Shown here: positions 24,477 to 33,983 of the stretch, in pieces
Position numbering within the stretch: position 1 is the stretch's first letter
Layout: every line of letters starts with the position of its first letter
NCBI GenBank assembly: GCA_017631055.1
Contig: JAGBTZ010000024.1
Location: 1 to 33,996 of the forward strand
Direction: 5' to 3'
Length of the DNA: 33,996 nt
Origin: Alistipes sp.
GTDB taxonomy: Bacteria > Bacteroidota > Bacteroidia > Bacteroidales > Rikenellaceae
Translations under genes and position numbers: made by a program
Notes under the pieces: model-generated
Told to the model about the DNA's origin: nothing
The model's database searches: none
What the model saw: only the letters and a program-made list of their open reading frames with translations

Positions 24477-25250
24477 TTATCCTTTTCTGACGATATAGAG
24501 TCTCTCGTCGGTGAGGGCGTAGAGTGTGCGTTCTGCGGGCGAGAGGTGTGAGGCGTAGTCTATGACTTCGACCTCGAAGCCTGCTTGGCGTAGGCGGTCG
24601 GCATAGTCACGGCCATAGATTCGGCGGTGGTCATACTGACCGAATATGCGTGTACGTTCAGCCTCATCGGTGATTGAATCATCTTCGAATGTTACCTCAC
24701 GGCTTTCGTCTATGGGCGAGAGGATGATTCCCCAGCCTCCATGGCGCATCACTCGGAACAGCTCTGTGAGGGCCTTGTGGTCGCTCTCGACGTGTTCGAG
24801 TAGGTGGTTGCAGATGATGATGTCGAACGACTCCTCGGGGAGCGGTATCTGCTGAACGTCAAAGTGTAGAGTTGCTAACGGGCTCTCGAGGTCGGCCGTG
24901 ACGTATAGTTCGCTCTGCGAGGCGTATATCTGCTTGAATTTACGCATCAGAGCCACCTCGGGGGCGATGTGCAGCATCTTGCGGGGGTGGGTTGCAAGGT
25001 CGGTTTCGCGCTCAATCCAGAGCCATATCAGGCGGTGACGTTCGAGTGCTAAGCAGCGAGGGCAGAGTGCATTCTCGCGCGAGGTGACGTAGCCGTAGGG
25101 CAGGAACTTGCGCTTGCGACATCCGCATACGGGGCACTCTTTGCCACGCCCGGTGTAGAGTACGCCGAGTACGGGCACAGCCCACGAGGCCAAGCGTTGC
25201 AGCACCGTGCGAGGGATGTGGTTGAGTATCCAACGAATCAGGGACTTCAT
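24477..25250 (-). CDS. Class I SAM-dependent methyltransferase with N-terminal zinc ribbon
   Basis: 257 residues. A hydrophobic/amphipathic start (about 1-33) is followed by a four-cysteine ribbon (Cys39, Cys42, Cys63, Cys66; CPVCG and CPRC). A Rossmann methyltransferase domain follows, with an unusual motif I (MLHIAPEVAL, about 92-101), acidic TADLESP, and the motif IV/V region SFDIIICNHLLEHVESD. The substrate is unknown; similar proteins occur near sugar or glycan genes. It is the last gene of the leuS-headed minus-strand run, five bases after xseB. Confidence 0.85.
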   Translation of the reverse strand: MKSLIRWILNHIPRTVLQRLASWAVPVLGVLYTGRGKECPVCGCRKRKFLPYGYVTSRENALCPRCLALERHRLIWLWIERETDLATHPRKMLHIAPEVALMRKFKQIYASQSELYVTADLESPLATLHFDVQQIPLPEESFDIIICNHLLEHVESDHKALTELFRVMRHGGWGIILSPIDESREVTFEDDSITDEAERTRIFGQYDHRRIYGRDYADRLRQAGFEVEVIDYASHLSPAERTLYALTDERLYIVRKG

Positions 25251-25255
25251 TGCAA

Positions 25256-25453
25256 CTATTGTTCGTTGTTAAAGAGTTTGCGCACCTCCTCTTCGGTTGT
25301 GTGAAGGCGTTGTTTGCACATCTCGATAAGCTCGGATGCGCGTTTAACCTCGGCGGTGAGGGTGTCGACATCGATACTCTCGCCACGCAACTTGGTCATA
25401 ATCTTCTCGATTTCGGCCATTGCCTCGGTGTATGAAATCTCTTGTTTTGCCAT
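25256..25453 (-). CDS. xseB: Exodeoxyribonuclease VII small subunit
   Basis: 65 residues, a normal size. The family pattern is clear: SYTEAMAEIEKIMTKLRGE, then VDTLTAEVKRASELIEMCKQRL. Several copies bind the XseA C-terminal helices to form the single-strand exonuclease. Starts four bases after xseA stops. Confidence 0.95.
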   Translation of the reverse strand: MAKQEISYTEAMAEIEKIMTKLRGESIDVDTLTAEVKRASELIEMCKQRLHTTEEEVRKLFNNEQ

Positions 25454-25457
25454 ATCT

Positions 25458-26711
25458 TTACTCTGTGATTTTTGTCGTTATAGTTCCATCTGCAACCTCG
25501 ATTGTGACGATGTCGCCTATTGCCACTTGCGAGCGTGAGGTTATCGCTTTGCCATCCACGCGGGCTATTGCGAAGCCCATCTTCAGTATCTGCTCGGGCG
25601 AACGGCTCTCGGCCATCTGACCGAAGAGAGTGAGCCGTTGAGACTCTCGCTCGAGGGCGAGGAGTGAACTCTCGCGCAGTTGTGTTGCGAGGTTCTCGAC
25701 CTTCAGCCCGAGACTCATCAGCAGTCGCTGTGCCGCCATTCGCAACTCGGCACTTTGGCGTTCAAGTTGTAACGATATGCGGTGGGTGACTGTGGTGCAG
25801 AGGCTGTGCAACTCTATGGCTGCATTGTCGAGTGCCGCTTCGAGTGTTGCCATCCTGTCGTTGAGCCATACGGCTACGGCTGTCGGTGTTTTGAGCATCG
25901 TGTGGGCAACCATATCCACAACGCTTACATCCTTATCGTGACCAATGCCTGTTAGTATGGGTAGCGGAAATTGAGCAACGTGCGAGGCAAGACGATAGGA
26001 GTTGAAGCAGTTCAGGTCGCTCGTTGAGCCTCCGCCTCGGATGATGATGACGGCATCGTACTGCTCCTCCTGGGTGGCAATCACTTCCAGTGCCGAGATG
26101 ATGCTCTGCTCGGCACCCTCGCCTTGCATTACCGCCTCGTGAAGGGTCGCAATGAAGGTGTAGCCGTATTTGAATAGTTCGTTTCGGAAATCCTGCCAAC
26201 CGGCAGCCTTGCTGCTCGAGATGACGGCTATGCGCTGCACGAGTGGTGGCATCGGCTGTTCGCGATTCATATCCCAAACTCCATCCTTCTGGAGTTGTGC
26301 TATCGCCTCCTGCTTGCGGCGCTCCATGTCGCCCAACGTGTAGGAGGGGTCGATGTCGGTAATCTGCAACGAGAGCCCGTAGAGTTCGTGGTAGTTGAGC
26401 GTAACCTTGACCAAAATCTTGATACCTCGCTCAAGTCGCTGACCGCTCTCGGCCTCGAACAACCCCACAACGCGAGCGTAGTGCGACCGCCAGATAACAC
26501 CTCGCGCCTGCGCCTTTGGCACTCCGTTGGCTCCGTCATTTGCTCCCTTGTCCACAAGCTCGAGGTAGCAGTGCCCCGAGGAGTTGACCTTCACATCTGC
26601 AACCTCGGCACTGACCCAAAGGGGTAGCGCAAATCGCTCCGTGATTGTATCACGAATGGTGAGTTGCAACTCGGCGAGGGTTATGTGTTGGGAGTGTGTC
26701 ACGTTGGTCAC
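25458..26711 (-). CDS. xseA: Exodeoxyribonuclease VII large subunit
   Basis: 417 residues from a GTG start. The frame stays open much further upstream, but that part overlaps the TonB-C gene and does not look like XseA. Two in-frame GTG codons (26711 and 26702) lie just after the upstream stop, before SQHITLAELQLTIRDTI. The N-terminal OB-fold (LPLWVSAEVADVKVNSSGHCYLEL) is followed by the nuclease domain (RIAVISSSKAAGWQDF, DAVIIIRGGGSTSDLNCFN, PILTGIGHDKDVSVVDMVAH, KTPTAVAVWL) and a C-terminal coiled coil. It degrades single-stranded DNA with XseB. Confidence 0.95.
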   Translation of the reverse strand: MTNVTHSQHITLAELQLTIRDTITERFALPLWVSAEVADVKVNSSGHCYLELVDKGANDGANGVPKAQARGVIWRSHYARVVGLFEAESGQRLERGIKILVKVTLNYHELYGLSLQITDIDPSYTLGDMERRKQEAIAQLQKDGVWDMNREQPMPPLVQRIAVISSSKAAGWQDFRNELFKYGYTFIATLHEAVMQGEGAEQSIISALEVIATQEEQYDAVIIIRGGGSTSDLNCFNSYRLASHVAQFPLPILTGIGHDKDVSVVDMVAHTMLKTPTAVAVWLNDRMATLEAALDNAAIELHSLCTTVTHRISLQLERQSAELRMAAQRLLMSLGLKVENLATQLRESSLLALERESQRLTLFGQMAESRSPEQILKMGFAIARVDGKAITSRSQVAIGDIVTIEVADGTITTKITE

Positions 26712-26721
26712 TTGTGTAGTG

Positions 26722-27270
26722 TTATAAAATTCGGATATAAGGCTCGACCGGGATCTCCTTGCCTTCGGGTAGACGAATGTCGAGAACATGGTCGCTCTCG
26801 AGAGGTTGACCGTCACGGCTTGCGGGGCTCCATTTCGGAGCCTTGGCGATGGCTGCCAATACTTTGCGGCGCAGACGGCTGTCGGTCGATTCGATAATGT
26901 CACCGACCGTGACCTCTCCATCCTTGCCGACCGTGTAGCGCAGAATAACCCTTGCGGCGGGCTCGTTTGCTCCCCATTTTACCTGTGAGGCGATATACTT
27001 TTCGAACGATTGTCCGCCCTCGAATGAAGCTCGGGTGTCGTATTTGAGCGTGATGATGATAACTCCCTCGCTTGCGCGTGAGCCATAGCGAACGATACTC
27101 TCATCGTTGATTTCGAGGGGCTCGATGCTCTCGATTTCCGACTGCGGGATATGCTTTATATCGCTCATCTCGCATCCGTTCACGATGTAAATCGGCGATG
27201 AACTCTGCGCAACAGCCAACAGCGACCCGAAGGCCGCCATCGCTGTTGAGAGTATAATCTTCATTCGCAT
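26722..27270 (-). CDS. Secreted TonB C-terminal-domain protein with receptor-plug-like segment
   Basis: 182 residues with a cleavable-looking signal peptide (MKIILSTAMAAFGSLLAVAQ). A second Met two codons in could be the start. Residues 26-76 (PIYIVNGCEMSDI, IESIEPLEIND, YGSRASEGVIIITLK) look like the plug start of SusC-type TonB-dependent receptors. Residues from about 88 onward (SFEKYIASQVKWGANEPAARVILRYTVGKDGEV, APKWSPASRDGQPL) look like a TonB C-terminal domain. There is no transmembrane anchor or ExbB-contacting helix, so it is not a classical TonB. Lies 10 bases upstream of xseA. Confidence 0.8.
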   Translation of the reverse strand: MRMKIILSTAMAAFGSLLAVAQSSSPIYIVNGCEMSDIKHIPQSEIESIEPLEINDESIVRYGSRASEGVIIITLKYDTRASFEGGQSFEKYIASQVKWGANEPAARVILRYTVGKDGEVTVGDIIESTDSRLRRKVLAAIAKAPKWSPASRDGQPLESDHVLDIRLPEGKEIPVEPYIRIL

Positions 27271-27324
27271 TGCGGTTGCCAGTTTTCGAGAGTAACGTAA
27301 AACTTGCCTCCCGAATTGTGCAGA

Positions 27325-28410
27325 TTACAACTCGCTCTCCTTCAATCGCTCGGCATTTTCCGCAACGATCAACTGGTCGATGCAGCCCTGAATATCACCA
27401 TCCATAAAGGCTGCGAGGTTGTAAATCGTGTAGTTGATGCGGTGGTCGGTGATACGGCCCTGCGGGTAGTTGTAGGTACGAATCTTTGCCGAACGGTCAC
27501 CGGTCGAGACCATAGTCTTACGCTTCGATGCAATCTCGTCGAGGTACTTCGAGTACTCGAGGTTAAAGATTCGGGTACGCAACTCCTCGAATGCCTTGTC
27601 GAAGTTCTTTAGCTGCGACTTCTGGTCCTGGCACTGAACGACGATACCTGTGGGGATGTGGGTAAGACGGATAGCCGAGTAGGTGGTATTTACCGACTGA
27701 CCGCCCGGGCCCGATGCACAGAAGATATCCTTGCGGATGTCGTTCATCGAGATCTCGACATCGAACTCCTCAGCCTCGGGAAGTACGGCTACCGATGCTG
27801 CCGAGGTGTGAACTCGACCCTGAGTCTCGGTCTGTGGGACACGCTGCACACGGTGAACACCCGACTCGTACTTGAGTGTGCCGTAAACATTCTGGCCCGT
27901 AACCTTCATTACGACCTCCTTATAGCCTCCGGCTGTACCATCATTCGAAGAGGTTATCTCGTAACGCCAACCCTTCGACTCGATATACTTGGTGTACATA
28001 CGCAACAGGTCACCGGCAAAGATTGCTGCCTCGTCACCGCCCGTACCGCCACGAATCTCGACAATGGCGTTCTTGGCATCCTGCGGATCCTTGGGGATAA
28101 GCAAAATTTTGATATCCTCCTCCATCTTTTCGATGGCGGGCTCGAGTGCCGAAATCTCCTCACGAGCCATCTCGCGCATCTCCTCATCCTTGTCGTTAGC
28201 GAGCACATCCTTCGCCTCGGCAAGGTTGGCCAAAGCGGTGCGATAGCGGTCTGAAGTCTCGACAATGGGCTCCAACTCCTTGAACTCCTTGTTGTACTGC
28301 ACGAATGTCTTTACATCGGCAATAACTTCGGGGTCGGTGAGTTTCTGTCCCAACTCCTCATATTTGAGTTTAAGTCCATCAAGACGTGTTAAAATTGAAT
28401 TATCTGCCAT
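27325..28410 (-). CDS. prfA: Peptide chain release factor 1
   Basis: 361 residues. It reads UAA and UAG in the ribosomal A site and releases the nascent chain. The codon-recognition tripeptide is PQT (192-194), the RF1 PxT type rather than RF2 SPF. The catalytic GGQ is at 236-238 in SGPGGQSVNTTYSAIR. No programmed frameshift is present, as expected for RF1. It lies 27 bases downstream of the first esterase gene and 54 upstream of the TonB-C gene on the same strand. Confidence 0.97.
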   Translation of the reverse strand: MADNSILTRLDGLKLKYEELGQKLTDPEVIADVKTFVQYNKEFKELEPIVETSDRYRTALANLAEAKDVLANDKDEEMREMAREEISALEPAIEKMEEDIKILLIPKDPQDAKNAIVEIRGGTGGDEAAIFAGDLLRMYTKYIESKGWRYEITSSNDGTAGGYKEVVMKVTGQNVYGTLKYESGVHRVQRVPQTETQGRVHTSAASVAVLPEAEEFDVEISMNDIRKDIFCASGPGGQSVNTTYSAIRLTHIPTGIVVQCQDQKSQLKNFDKAFEELRTRIFNLEYSKYLDEIASKRKTMVSTGDRSAKIRTYNYPQGRITDHRINYTIYNLAAFMDGDIQGCIDQLIVAENAERLKESEL

Positions 28411-28437
28411 ATTTATCTGTTAATGTGATTATTATCT

Positions 28438-29331
28438 TTAGTTCAATGTCGAAAGCCAGTCGAGGAGCAGATGCTTATACTCCTGCTCATATTTGAAATC
28501 CTTGCGACCTACCCAGCCGTGTCCGCCCGAGGGGAAGATGTACATCGAAGCCTTCACTCCGTGATTTTTGAGCTCCTCGTAGTAACGAATGGAGCTGATG
28601 GGAGGAACCACAAGGTCGTCATCGCTCAACAAAAGAATTGTCGGCGGAGTGGTTGATGTAACTTGATTTTCCAATGAGTAACGCTCGGTCATCTCGGGGG
28701 TGCGCTCCTTGCCCAAAAGGCGGTTGAAGGTGCCCATGTGGGTCTGCCATGTTGTTCCGGTGATTACCGGATAGAAGAGAATCGAGAAGTTCGGCTTCTG
28801 CTCATCGGGGGTGAATGTCGAGGTGTAGGCTGCCAAATGACCACCTGCCGAGCAGCCCATAATTCCGACCTTTGTGGGGTCAATGTCGAGCTCCTTGGCG
28901 TGCTCACGAGCATAACGCAGTGCTGCTTGTGCATCCTCTAAAGGGACCTCCTTATGGCCGTAGTTGGGGAGTCGGTACTTGACTGCGATGCAGGTTATGC
29001 CCTCCTCTTTGAGCCATTCGGCAAAGGGAAAGCCCTCCTGACCGATGCAGACTGCACCGTAGCCTCCACCGGCAAGAACTACAACACAACGGCCTCTGTT
29101 TTTCTGCTTGTCGGCCTTGTAGATATAGAGCACCGTCTCGGATGTGTTGCGGAAAAAGTTGTTCTTGTCGAGGCTCTCGTCCTTGCTCTCCTCGTTGGAG
29201 TGGGGTGCGGTCGAGTTGTCCCAAATCTTTACAACCTTGTCTGCGTTGTTGGGAACGTCAACAGTTTTCTGAGCCGAAGCGGTTGTGATGGCGAATGTCG
29301 CCAGCAGTAGCGAAAATATAGCTCTTCTCAT
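28438..29331 (-). CDS. Secreted alpha/beta hydrolase, esterase-like (paralogue 1)
   Basis: 297 residues, signal peptide of about 20 (TTASAQ). Alpha/beta hydrolase fold with oxyanion segment LAGGGYGAV (about 86-94), nucleophile Ser161 in GIMGCSAGGHLA, acid in LLLSDDDLVVPP (about 235-244) and His271 in FPSGGHGW. A conserved TAPHSNEESKDE segment follows the signal and recurs in the next two genes. The layout fits secreted acetylxylan-esterase or carbohydrate-esterase-like enzymes; the substrate is not proven. It is very close in sequence to paralogue 2, with an eight-base gap. Confidence 0.88.
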   Translation of the reverse strand: MRRAIFSLLLATFAITTASAQKTVDVPNNADKVVKIWDNSTAPHSNEESKDESLDKNNFFRNTSETVLYIYKADKQKNRGRCVVVLAGGGYGAVCIGQEGFPFAEWLKEEGITCIAVKYRLPNYGHKEVPLEDAQAALRYAREHAKELDIDPTKVGIMGCSAGGHLAAYTSTFTPDEQKPNFSILFYPVITGTTWQTHMGTFNRLLGKERTPEMTERYSLENQVTSTTPPTILLLSDDDLVVPPISSIRYYEELKNHGVKASMYIFPSGGHGWVGRKDFKYEQEYKHLLLDWLSTLN

Positions 29332-29339
29332 ATCTTTGA

Positions 29340-30227
29340 CTATTTAATCGTTTCTAACCAATCGAGCATCAAGCGATGCCACTCTTTTTCGTATCTAAAT
29401 CCGACCTTGCCGGCCCAGCCGTGACCGCCCGAGGGGAAGGTATACATCGTAGCCTTTACGCCGTAATGTTTCAGCGCCTTGTAGTAGAGCATCGAGTTTG
29501 CCGAGGGTACAACCTGATCGTCATCGCTGAGCATCAGCAATGTGGGCGGAGTTGTTGCCGTTACTCGATTTTGGAGCGAGTAGCGCTCAACCTCCTCAGG
29601 TGTGCGATCCTTGCCGAGCAGATAGTTGTAGCTACTGATGTGGCCCAACCACGAGTCGCCCGTGATTACCGGATAGATTAGGATTGCAAATGCGGGCTTC
29701 TCTGCATCGGGAGTAAAGGTCGAGGCGTAGGCTGCCAAATGACCACCTGCCGAGCCTCCCAAAACACCCACCTTTGCAGGGTCGATACCGAGCTCCTCGG
29801 CGTGCTCGCGAGCGTAACGCATAGCCGCCTGAGTATCCTCCAAAGGTACCTCCTTATGTCCATAGTTGGGCAGGCGATATTTCAGCACAATCGAGGTTAT
29901 GCCCTCCTCTCGCAGCCACTCGGCAATGCGGAACCCCTTGCTCATAACCACGCCACTATAACCACCGCCCGGGAGAACGATGATACACTTATCGCTCTTG
30001 GGTGTTGAGGGCTTGTAGAGGTAAAACTCGGTCTGTGAGGTGCAGAAGGCGTAACCCTTCTCGTTCACATATTCATCCTTGCTCTCTTCGTTGGAGTGGG
30101 GTGCTGTCTGGTTGTTCCAATGCTTTACGACCTTGTCGGCAGTGTGCTGCAACTCGACAGCCTTCTGTGCCGAGATTGTAGTCACTGCGAAGAGTGTCAG
30201 CAGTAGAGTAAATATAGCTCGTTTCAT
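29340..30227 (-). CDS. Secreted alpha/beta hydrolase, esterase-like (paralogue 2)
   Basis: 295 residues with a signal peptide ending TISAQ. The same blocks as paralogue 1 appear in the same order: TAPHSNEESKDE, LPGGGYSGV, GGSAGGHLAAYAS with nucleophile Ser159, LMLSDDDQVVP and FPSGGHGWAG. By eye this is the closest relative of paralogue 1, including the signal peptide, so the pair looks like a recent tandem duplication. The shared LPNYGHKEVPLED segment is almost unchanged. Probably deacetylates or de-esterifies a glycan; inferred from family. Confidence 0.88.
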   Translation of the reverse strand: MKRAIFTLLLTLFAVTTISAQKAVELQHTADKVVKHWNNQTAPHSNEESKDEYVNEKGYAFCTSQTEFYLYKPSTPKSDKCIIVLPGGGYSGVVMSKGFRIAEWLREEGITSIVLKYRLPNYGHKEVPLEDTQAAMRYAREHAEELGIDPAKVGVLGGSAGGHLAAYASTFTPDAEKPAFAILIYPVITGDSWLGHISSYNYLLGKDRTPEEVERYSLQNRVTATTPPTLLMLSDDDQVVPSANSMLYYKALKHYGVKATMYTFPSGGHGWAGKVGFRYEKEWHRLMLDWLETIK

Positions 30228-30246
30228 ACTCCTATAAGTCTATTTT

Positions 30247-31137
30247 TTAACGCTCCAAGAACGCCAACCAGCGGAGCAACAGATTTTGCCACTCCTTTTG
30301 GTACTCGAAGTTGTCGTAGTTGCCGTAGCCGTGACCTCCCGTGGGGAAGACGTGCATCGAAGCCTTTACTCCGTGATAACGCAACGCTGCGTAATACTCT
30401 GCCGAGCCGGCAGCGGGCACGGTGCGGTCGTCATCGCTCAAGATAAGGATTGTCGGAGGCGTAGTAGCAGTTACTCGCTTCTCGAGCGACCACTCGTCAG
30501 CCTCGCTCTCGGTGTGAGCCTTGCCCAGCAGGTTGCGGAACGAGCCGATATGGGTGGTGAACGAGTTGGCGGTGATTACAGGGTAGAAGAGAATAGAGAA
30601 GTTAGGCTTATCCTTGTCATCGGCAATGGTCGATGCCGAGCCGGCAAGGTGACCACCTGCCGAGAAGCCCATGATGCCGACCTTTGCGGGGTCGATGTTG
30701 TACTTCTTGGCCCTCTTGCGAACGGTGCGCAGAGCCTCCACTGCATCCTCGAGGGGCACCTCTTTGTGGCCGTTGGGCATACGATACTTCAGCACAAAGG
30801 CTGCGATGCCGTTCTTTGCCAACCACTGCGCCATCAGGTAGCCCTCCTGGTCCATCGAGAGTTTGGCGTAACCGCCACCCGGGCAGATTACCACCGCCTG
30901 ACCCGTAGCCTTCGCAGGGTCGGCATTGTAGACATAGAGCTCGGTGTCGACAACATTCACCAGTCGCATCGGCTGTGCGAAGTGCTCCTCGCCCTCCAAC
31001 TCGTTGGAGTGGGGTGCTCTCTTGTTATCCCAAATTTTGATAGTCTCGTCTTGCTCGTAGAGAGGCTTCTCGGCGGGCTGCTTTGCGTAGCCTGCGGTTG
31101 CTATAAGTGCCATTGCCAAAATGATTAACTTTTTCAT
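30247..31137 (-). CDS. Secreted alpha/beta hydrolase, esterase-like (paralogue 3)
   Basis: 296 residues with signal peptide MKKLIILAMALIATAGYAKQ. It has RAPHSNELEGEE, CPGGGYAKLSMDQEGY, GFSAGGHLAGSAS with nucleophile Ser159, LILSDDDRTVPAAGS and FPTGGHGYGNYDN. It is more diverged than paralogues 1 and 2 but clearly of the same family; NGHKEVPLED is shared. It starts 14 bases after leuS, so a secreted enzyme is probably transcribed from the leuS promoter. Confidence 0.88.
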   Translation of the reverse strand: MKKLIILAMALIATAGYAKQPAEKPLYEQDETIKIWDNKRAPHSNELEGEEHFAQPMRLVNVVDTELYVYNADPAKATGQAVVICPGGGYAKLSMDQEGYLMAQWLAKNGIAAFVLKYRMPNGHKEVPLEDAVEALRTVRKRAKKYNIDPAKVGIMGFSAGGHLAGSASTIADDKDKPNFSILFYPVITANSFTTHIGSFRNLLGKAHTESEADEWSLEKRVTATTPPTILILSDDDRTVPAAGSAEYYAALRYHGVKASMHVFPTGGHGYGNYDNFEYQKEWQNLLLRWLAFLER

Positions 31138-31151
31138 ATTCGGGTTGGTTT

Positions 31152-33890
31152 TTACTTTACAAGGTTGATAATTTTGCCGGGAACGACGATAATCTTCTTC
31201 GGCTCGGCACCCTCCAACCAGCGTTTAGCCTCCTCGGTGGTGACGATGTCGGCCGAAATCTCGGCAGCGGTAGCCGTGAGCGGATACTCCTTCTTGAAGC
31301 GCACCTTACCGTTGATTGAGACAGGGTATGCGAATGCGCTCTCGACCAGATACTTTTCGTCATGGGTGGGGTAAGCCGCATCACAGATAGTCGAGGTGTG
31401 ACCTGCCAGCGACCACAACTCCTCGGCAATGTGGGGAGCGAAGGGTGAGAGCAGAATGGTCAGAGGCTCCAAAATCTCGCGCTTGTGGCACTCGCCAAGC
31501 TCGTTGAGGCAGATCATAAATGCTGCAACCGAGGTGTTGAACGAGAAGTGCTCGATATCCTCACGCACCTTCTTGATGGTCTTATGCAGAGTCTTGAGCT
31601 CCTTATCGGTAGCCTTTTCGTCATTGATTGCCAAGTTGCCCTCGCGGTCGAAATAGAGGCGCCAGAACTTGCGCAGGAATTTGTGAACACCGTCAATACC
31701 GTTGGTGTCCCAAGGCTTCGACTGCTCGAGCGGGCCGAGGAACATCTCGTACATACGCAGCGTGTCGGCTCCGTACTGCTCGACAATATAGTCGGGATTT
31801 ACCACGTTGAACATCGACTTCGACATCTTCTCGATAGCCCAACCGCAGACGTACTTGCCATCCTCGAGGATAAACTCCGCATCTGCAAACTCGGGGCGCC
31901 AAGCACGGAAGGCATCCAGATCGAGGATGTCGTTCTTGACGATATTTACGTCAACGTGAATCTCTTGTGTTTCGTATTCCTTGCGGAGTCCGAGTGAAAC
32001 GAACTTGTTAGTACCTACTACGCGGTATACGAAGTTCGAGCGACCCTGAATCATTCCCTGATTTACCAACTTCTTGAAGGGCTCCGACTCGCAGACATAG
32101 CCCAGGTCGTAGAGGAACATATTCCAGAAACGAGAGTACATCAAGTGACCCGTAGCGTGCTCGATACCTCCGATGTAGAGGTCTACATTGCGCCAATAGT
32201 TGTTGGCCTCCTCGCTAACGAGAGCCTCGTTGTTATGTGGGTCCATATAGCGCAGATAGTAAGCCGATGAGCCGGCAAATCCGGGCATTGTTGAGTACTC
32301 GTACTCCCAGCCCTCAACTCTTGCCAACGGCGGCTCGCCCTGCTCGGTGGGGCCGAAGTTCTCGACTGCGGGCAATTCGAGGGGCAACTGCTCCTCCGCA
32401 AGAGGCTTCGCCACATCGCCCTCATACTTGATAGGGAAGGGCTCGCCCCAATAACGCTGACGCGAGAAGATTGCATCACGCAAGCGATAGTTGATAAGTT
32501 TCTTGCCCAAACCACGCTTCTCAACCTCATCGAACATCAAGTTGATAGCCTCCTTAACGTCCATTCCATTCAGGAAGTCCGAGTTGATCACCTCGCCCTC
32601 CTTGGCATCATACGATGACTCCTCGAGGTTGCCACCTGCAACAACGGGGATAATATCCAATCCGAAGTGGCGTGCAAAGGCGTAGTCGCGCGAGTCGTGT
32701 GCCGGAACAGCCATAATTGCGCCTGTGCCGTAGCCCGCCAAAACGTAGTCCGAAACGTAGATGGGAATCTGCTTGCCGTTGAAGGGGTTGATTGCGTAAG
32801 AGCCTGTAGCTACACCGCTCACGCGCTTGGTTTCGGCAATACGCTCACGCTCCGAACGCTTCTTGGTCTGCTCGATATACTCCTCGACAGCCGCCTTATT
32901 CTCGGCTGTGGCGAGCTCTGTGACCCACTCGTGCTCGGGGGCGATAACCATAAAGGTAACTCCGAAGATTGTGTCGGGGCGAGTGGTGAAGATCTCCAAC
33001 TTGCGGTCGCTGCCGGCAATGTCGAAGAATACCTGTGCACCTACCGAGCGACCAATCCAGTTGCGCTGAATCTCCTTGAGTGAATCGCTCCACTCGAGCG
33101 AATCCATACCATCGAGCATACGCTGAGCATAAGCCGTCACGCGCAACAACCACTGTTTCATTCTCTTCTGAACTACGGGGTAACCGCCTCTCACCGACAG
33201 GCCATCCTTAACCTCGTCATTGGCCAATACGGTGCCGAGCTGAGGACACCAGTTTACCATCGTGTCGGCACGGAAAGCGATGCGGTAGTTCTGCAACACC
33301 TGCTCCTTCTCGGCCTCGCTCTTGGCTGCCCACTCGGCTGCCGAGAACTTCAGCTGCTGGCTGCAAGCTGCATCCACCCCCTCGGTGCCGTTAGCCTCGA
33401 ATGCGGCTACGAGATTTTCGATAGGCTCGGCCTTCTGGGTGGCGTTATTGTAGTAGTGAGCAAACATCTTCAGGAATGCCCACTGGGTCCACTTGTAGTA
33501 CTCGGGCTCGCAGGTGCGCACCTCGCGCGACCAGTCGTAGCAGAAACCAATCTTATCCATCTGCTCGCGGTAGCGGGCGATGTTCTGCTCGGTGGTTACT
33601 GCAGGGTGTTGACCTGTCTGGATAGCATACTGCTCAGCGGGCAGACCGAATGCATCGTAACCCATCGGGTGCAGCACGTTGAAGCCGCACGAACGCTTGT
33701 AACGCGAATAGATGTCCGATGCGATGTAGCCCAGTGGGTGACCGACATGAAGACCTGCGCCCGAAGGGTAGGGGAACATATCGAGAACATAAAATTTGGG
33801 TTTGCTTGCATCGACCTCCACCTTGTAGGTCTGATCCTCGCGCCAGCGGCTCTGCCACTTTTGCTCTAACTCTTTGAAATTGTACTCCAT
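31152..33890 (-). CDS. leuS: Leucyl-tRNA synthetase
   Basis: 912 residues, class I synthetase charging tRNA-Leu. The HIGH-type motif is HVGH (48-51) after [10 protein letters not shown]. The CP1 editing domain is complete ([35 protein letters not shown]). KMSKS is at 688-692, and a C-terminal anticodon-binding region with a short terminal domain follows. It is the first gene of a nine-gene minus-strand run with gaps from 4 to 54 bases. Confidence 0.98.
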   Translation of the reverse strand: MEYNFKELEQKWQSRWREDQTYKVEVDASKPKFYVLDMFPYPSGAGLHVGHPLGYIASDIYSRYKRSCGFNVLHPMGYDAFGLPAEQYAIQTGQHPAVTTEQNIARYREQMDKIGFCYDWSREVRTCEPEYYKWTQWAFLKMFAHYYNNATQKAEPIENLVAAFEANGTEGVDAACSQQLKFSAAEWAAKSEAEKEQVLQNYRIAFRADTMVNWCPQLGTVLANDEVKDGLSVRGGYPVVQKRMKQWLLRVTAYAQRMLDGMDSLEWSDSLKEIQRNWIGRSVGAQVFFDIAGSDRKLEIFTTRPDTIFGVTFMVIAPEHEWVTELATAENKAAVEEYIEQTKKRSERERIAETKRVSGVATGSYAINPFNGKQIPIYVSDYVLAGYGTGAIMAVPAHDSRDYAFARHFGLDIIPVVAGGNLEESSYDAKEGEVINSDFLNGMDVKEAINLMFDEVEKRGLGKKLINYRLRDAIFSRQRYWGEPFPIKYEGDVAKPLAEEQLPLELPAVENFGPTEQGEPPLARVEGWEYEYSTMPGFAGSSAYYLRYMDPHNNEALVSEEANNYWRNVDLYIGGIEHATGHLMYSRFWNMFLYDLGYVCESEPFKKLVNQGMIQGRSNFVYRVVGTNKFVSLGLRKEYETQEIHVDVNIVKNDILDLDAFRAWRPEFADAEFILEDGKYVCGWAIEKMSKSMFNVVNPDYIVEQYGADTLRMYEMFLGPLEQSKPWDTNGIDGVHKFLRKFWRLYFDREGNLAINDEKATDKELKTLHKTIKKVREDIEHFSFNTSVAAFMICLNELGECHKREILEPLTILLSPFAPHIAEELWSLAGHTSTICDAAYPTHDEKYLVESAFAYPVSINGKVRFKKEYPLTATAAEISADIVTTEEAKRWLEGAEPKKIIVVPGKIINLVK

Positions 33891-33975
33891 GGTTGTATCT
33901 TGTATTTTGTTTGTTTACAGTGGTTTGGCTGTGGTACGGCTCTTCGCGCGTGCTTGCGTGGGCGCACACAACCGA

Positions 33976-33983
33976 CAAAGATA
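33976..33983 (-). promoter_or_regulatory. -7 box for leuS and downstream genes
   Basis: TATCTTTG on the minus strand, about 85 bases before the leuS ATG. The -33 box would fall outside the window. The leader contains GC-rich GTGCG/CACGC-like segments but no T-box features. Confidence 0.6.

Noticed and set aside
33891-33975. T-box leader upstream of leuS
   Set aside because: No T-box consensus or specifier stem; such leaders are not expected in Bacteroidota.
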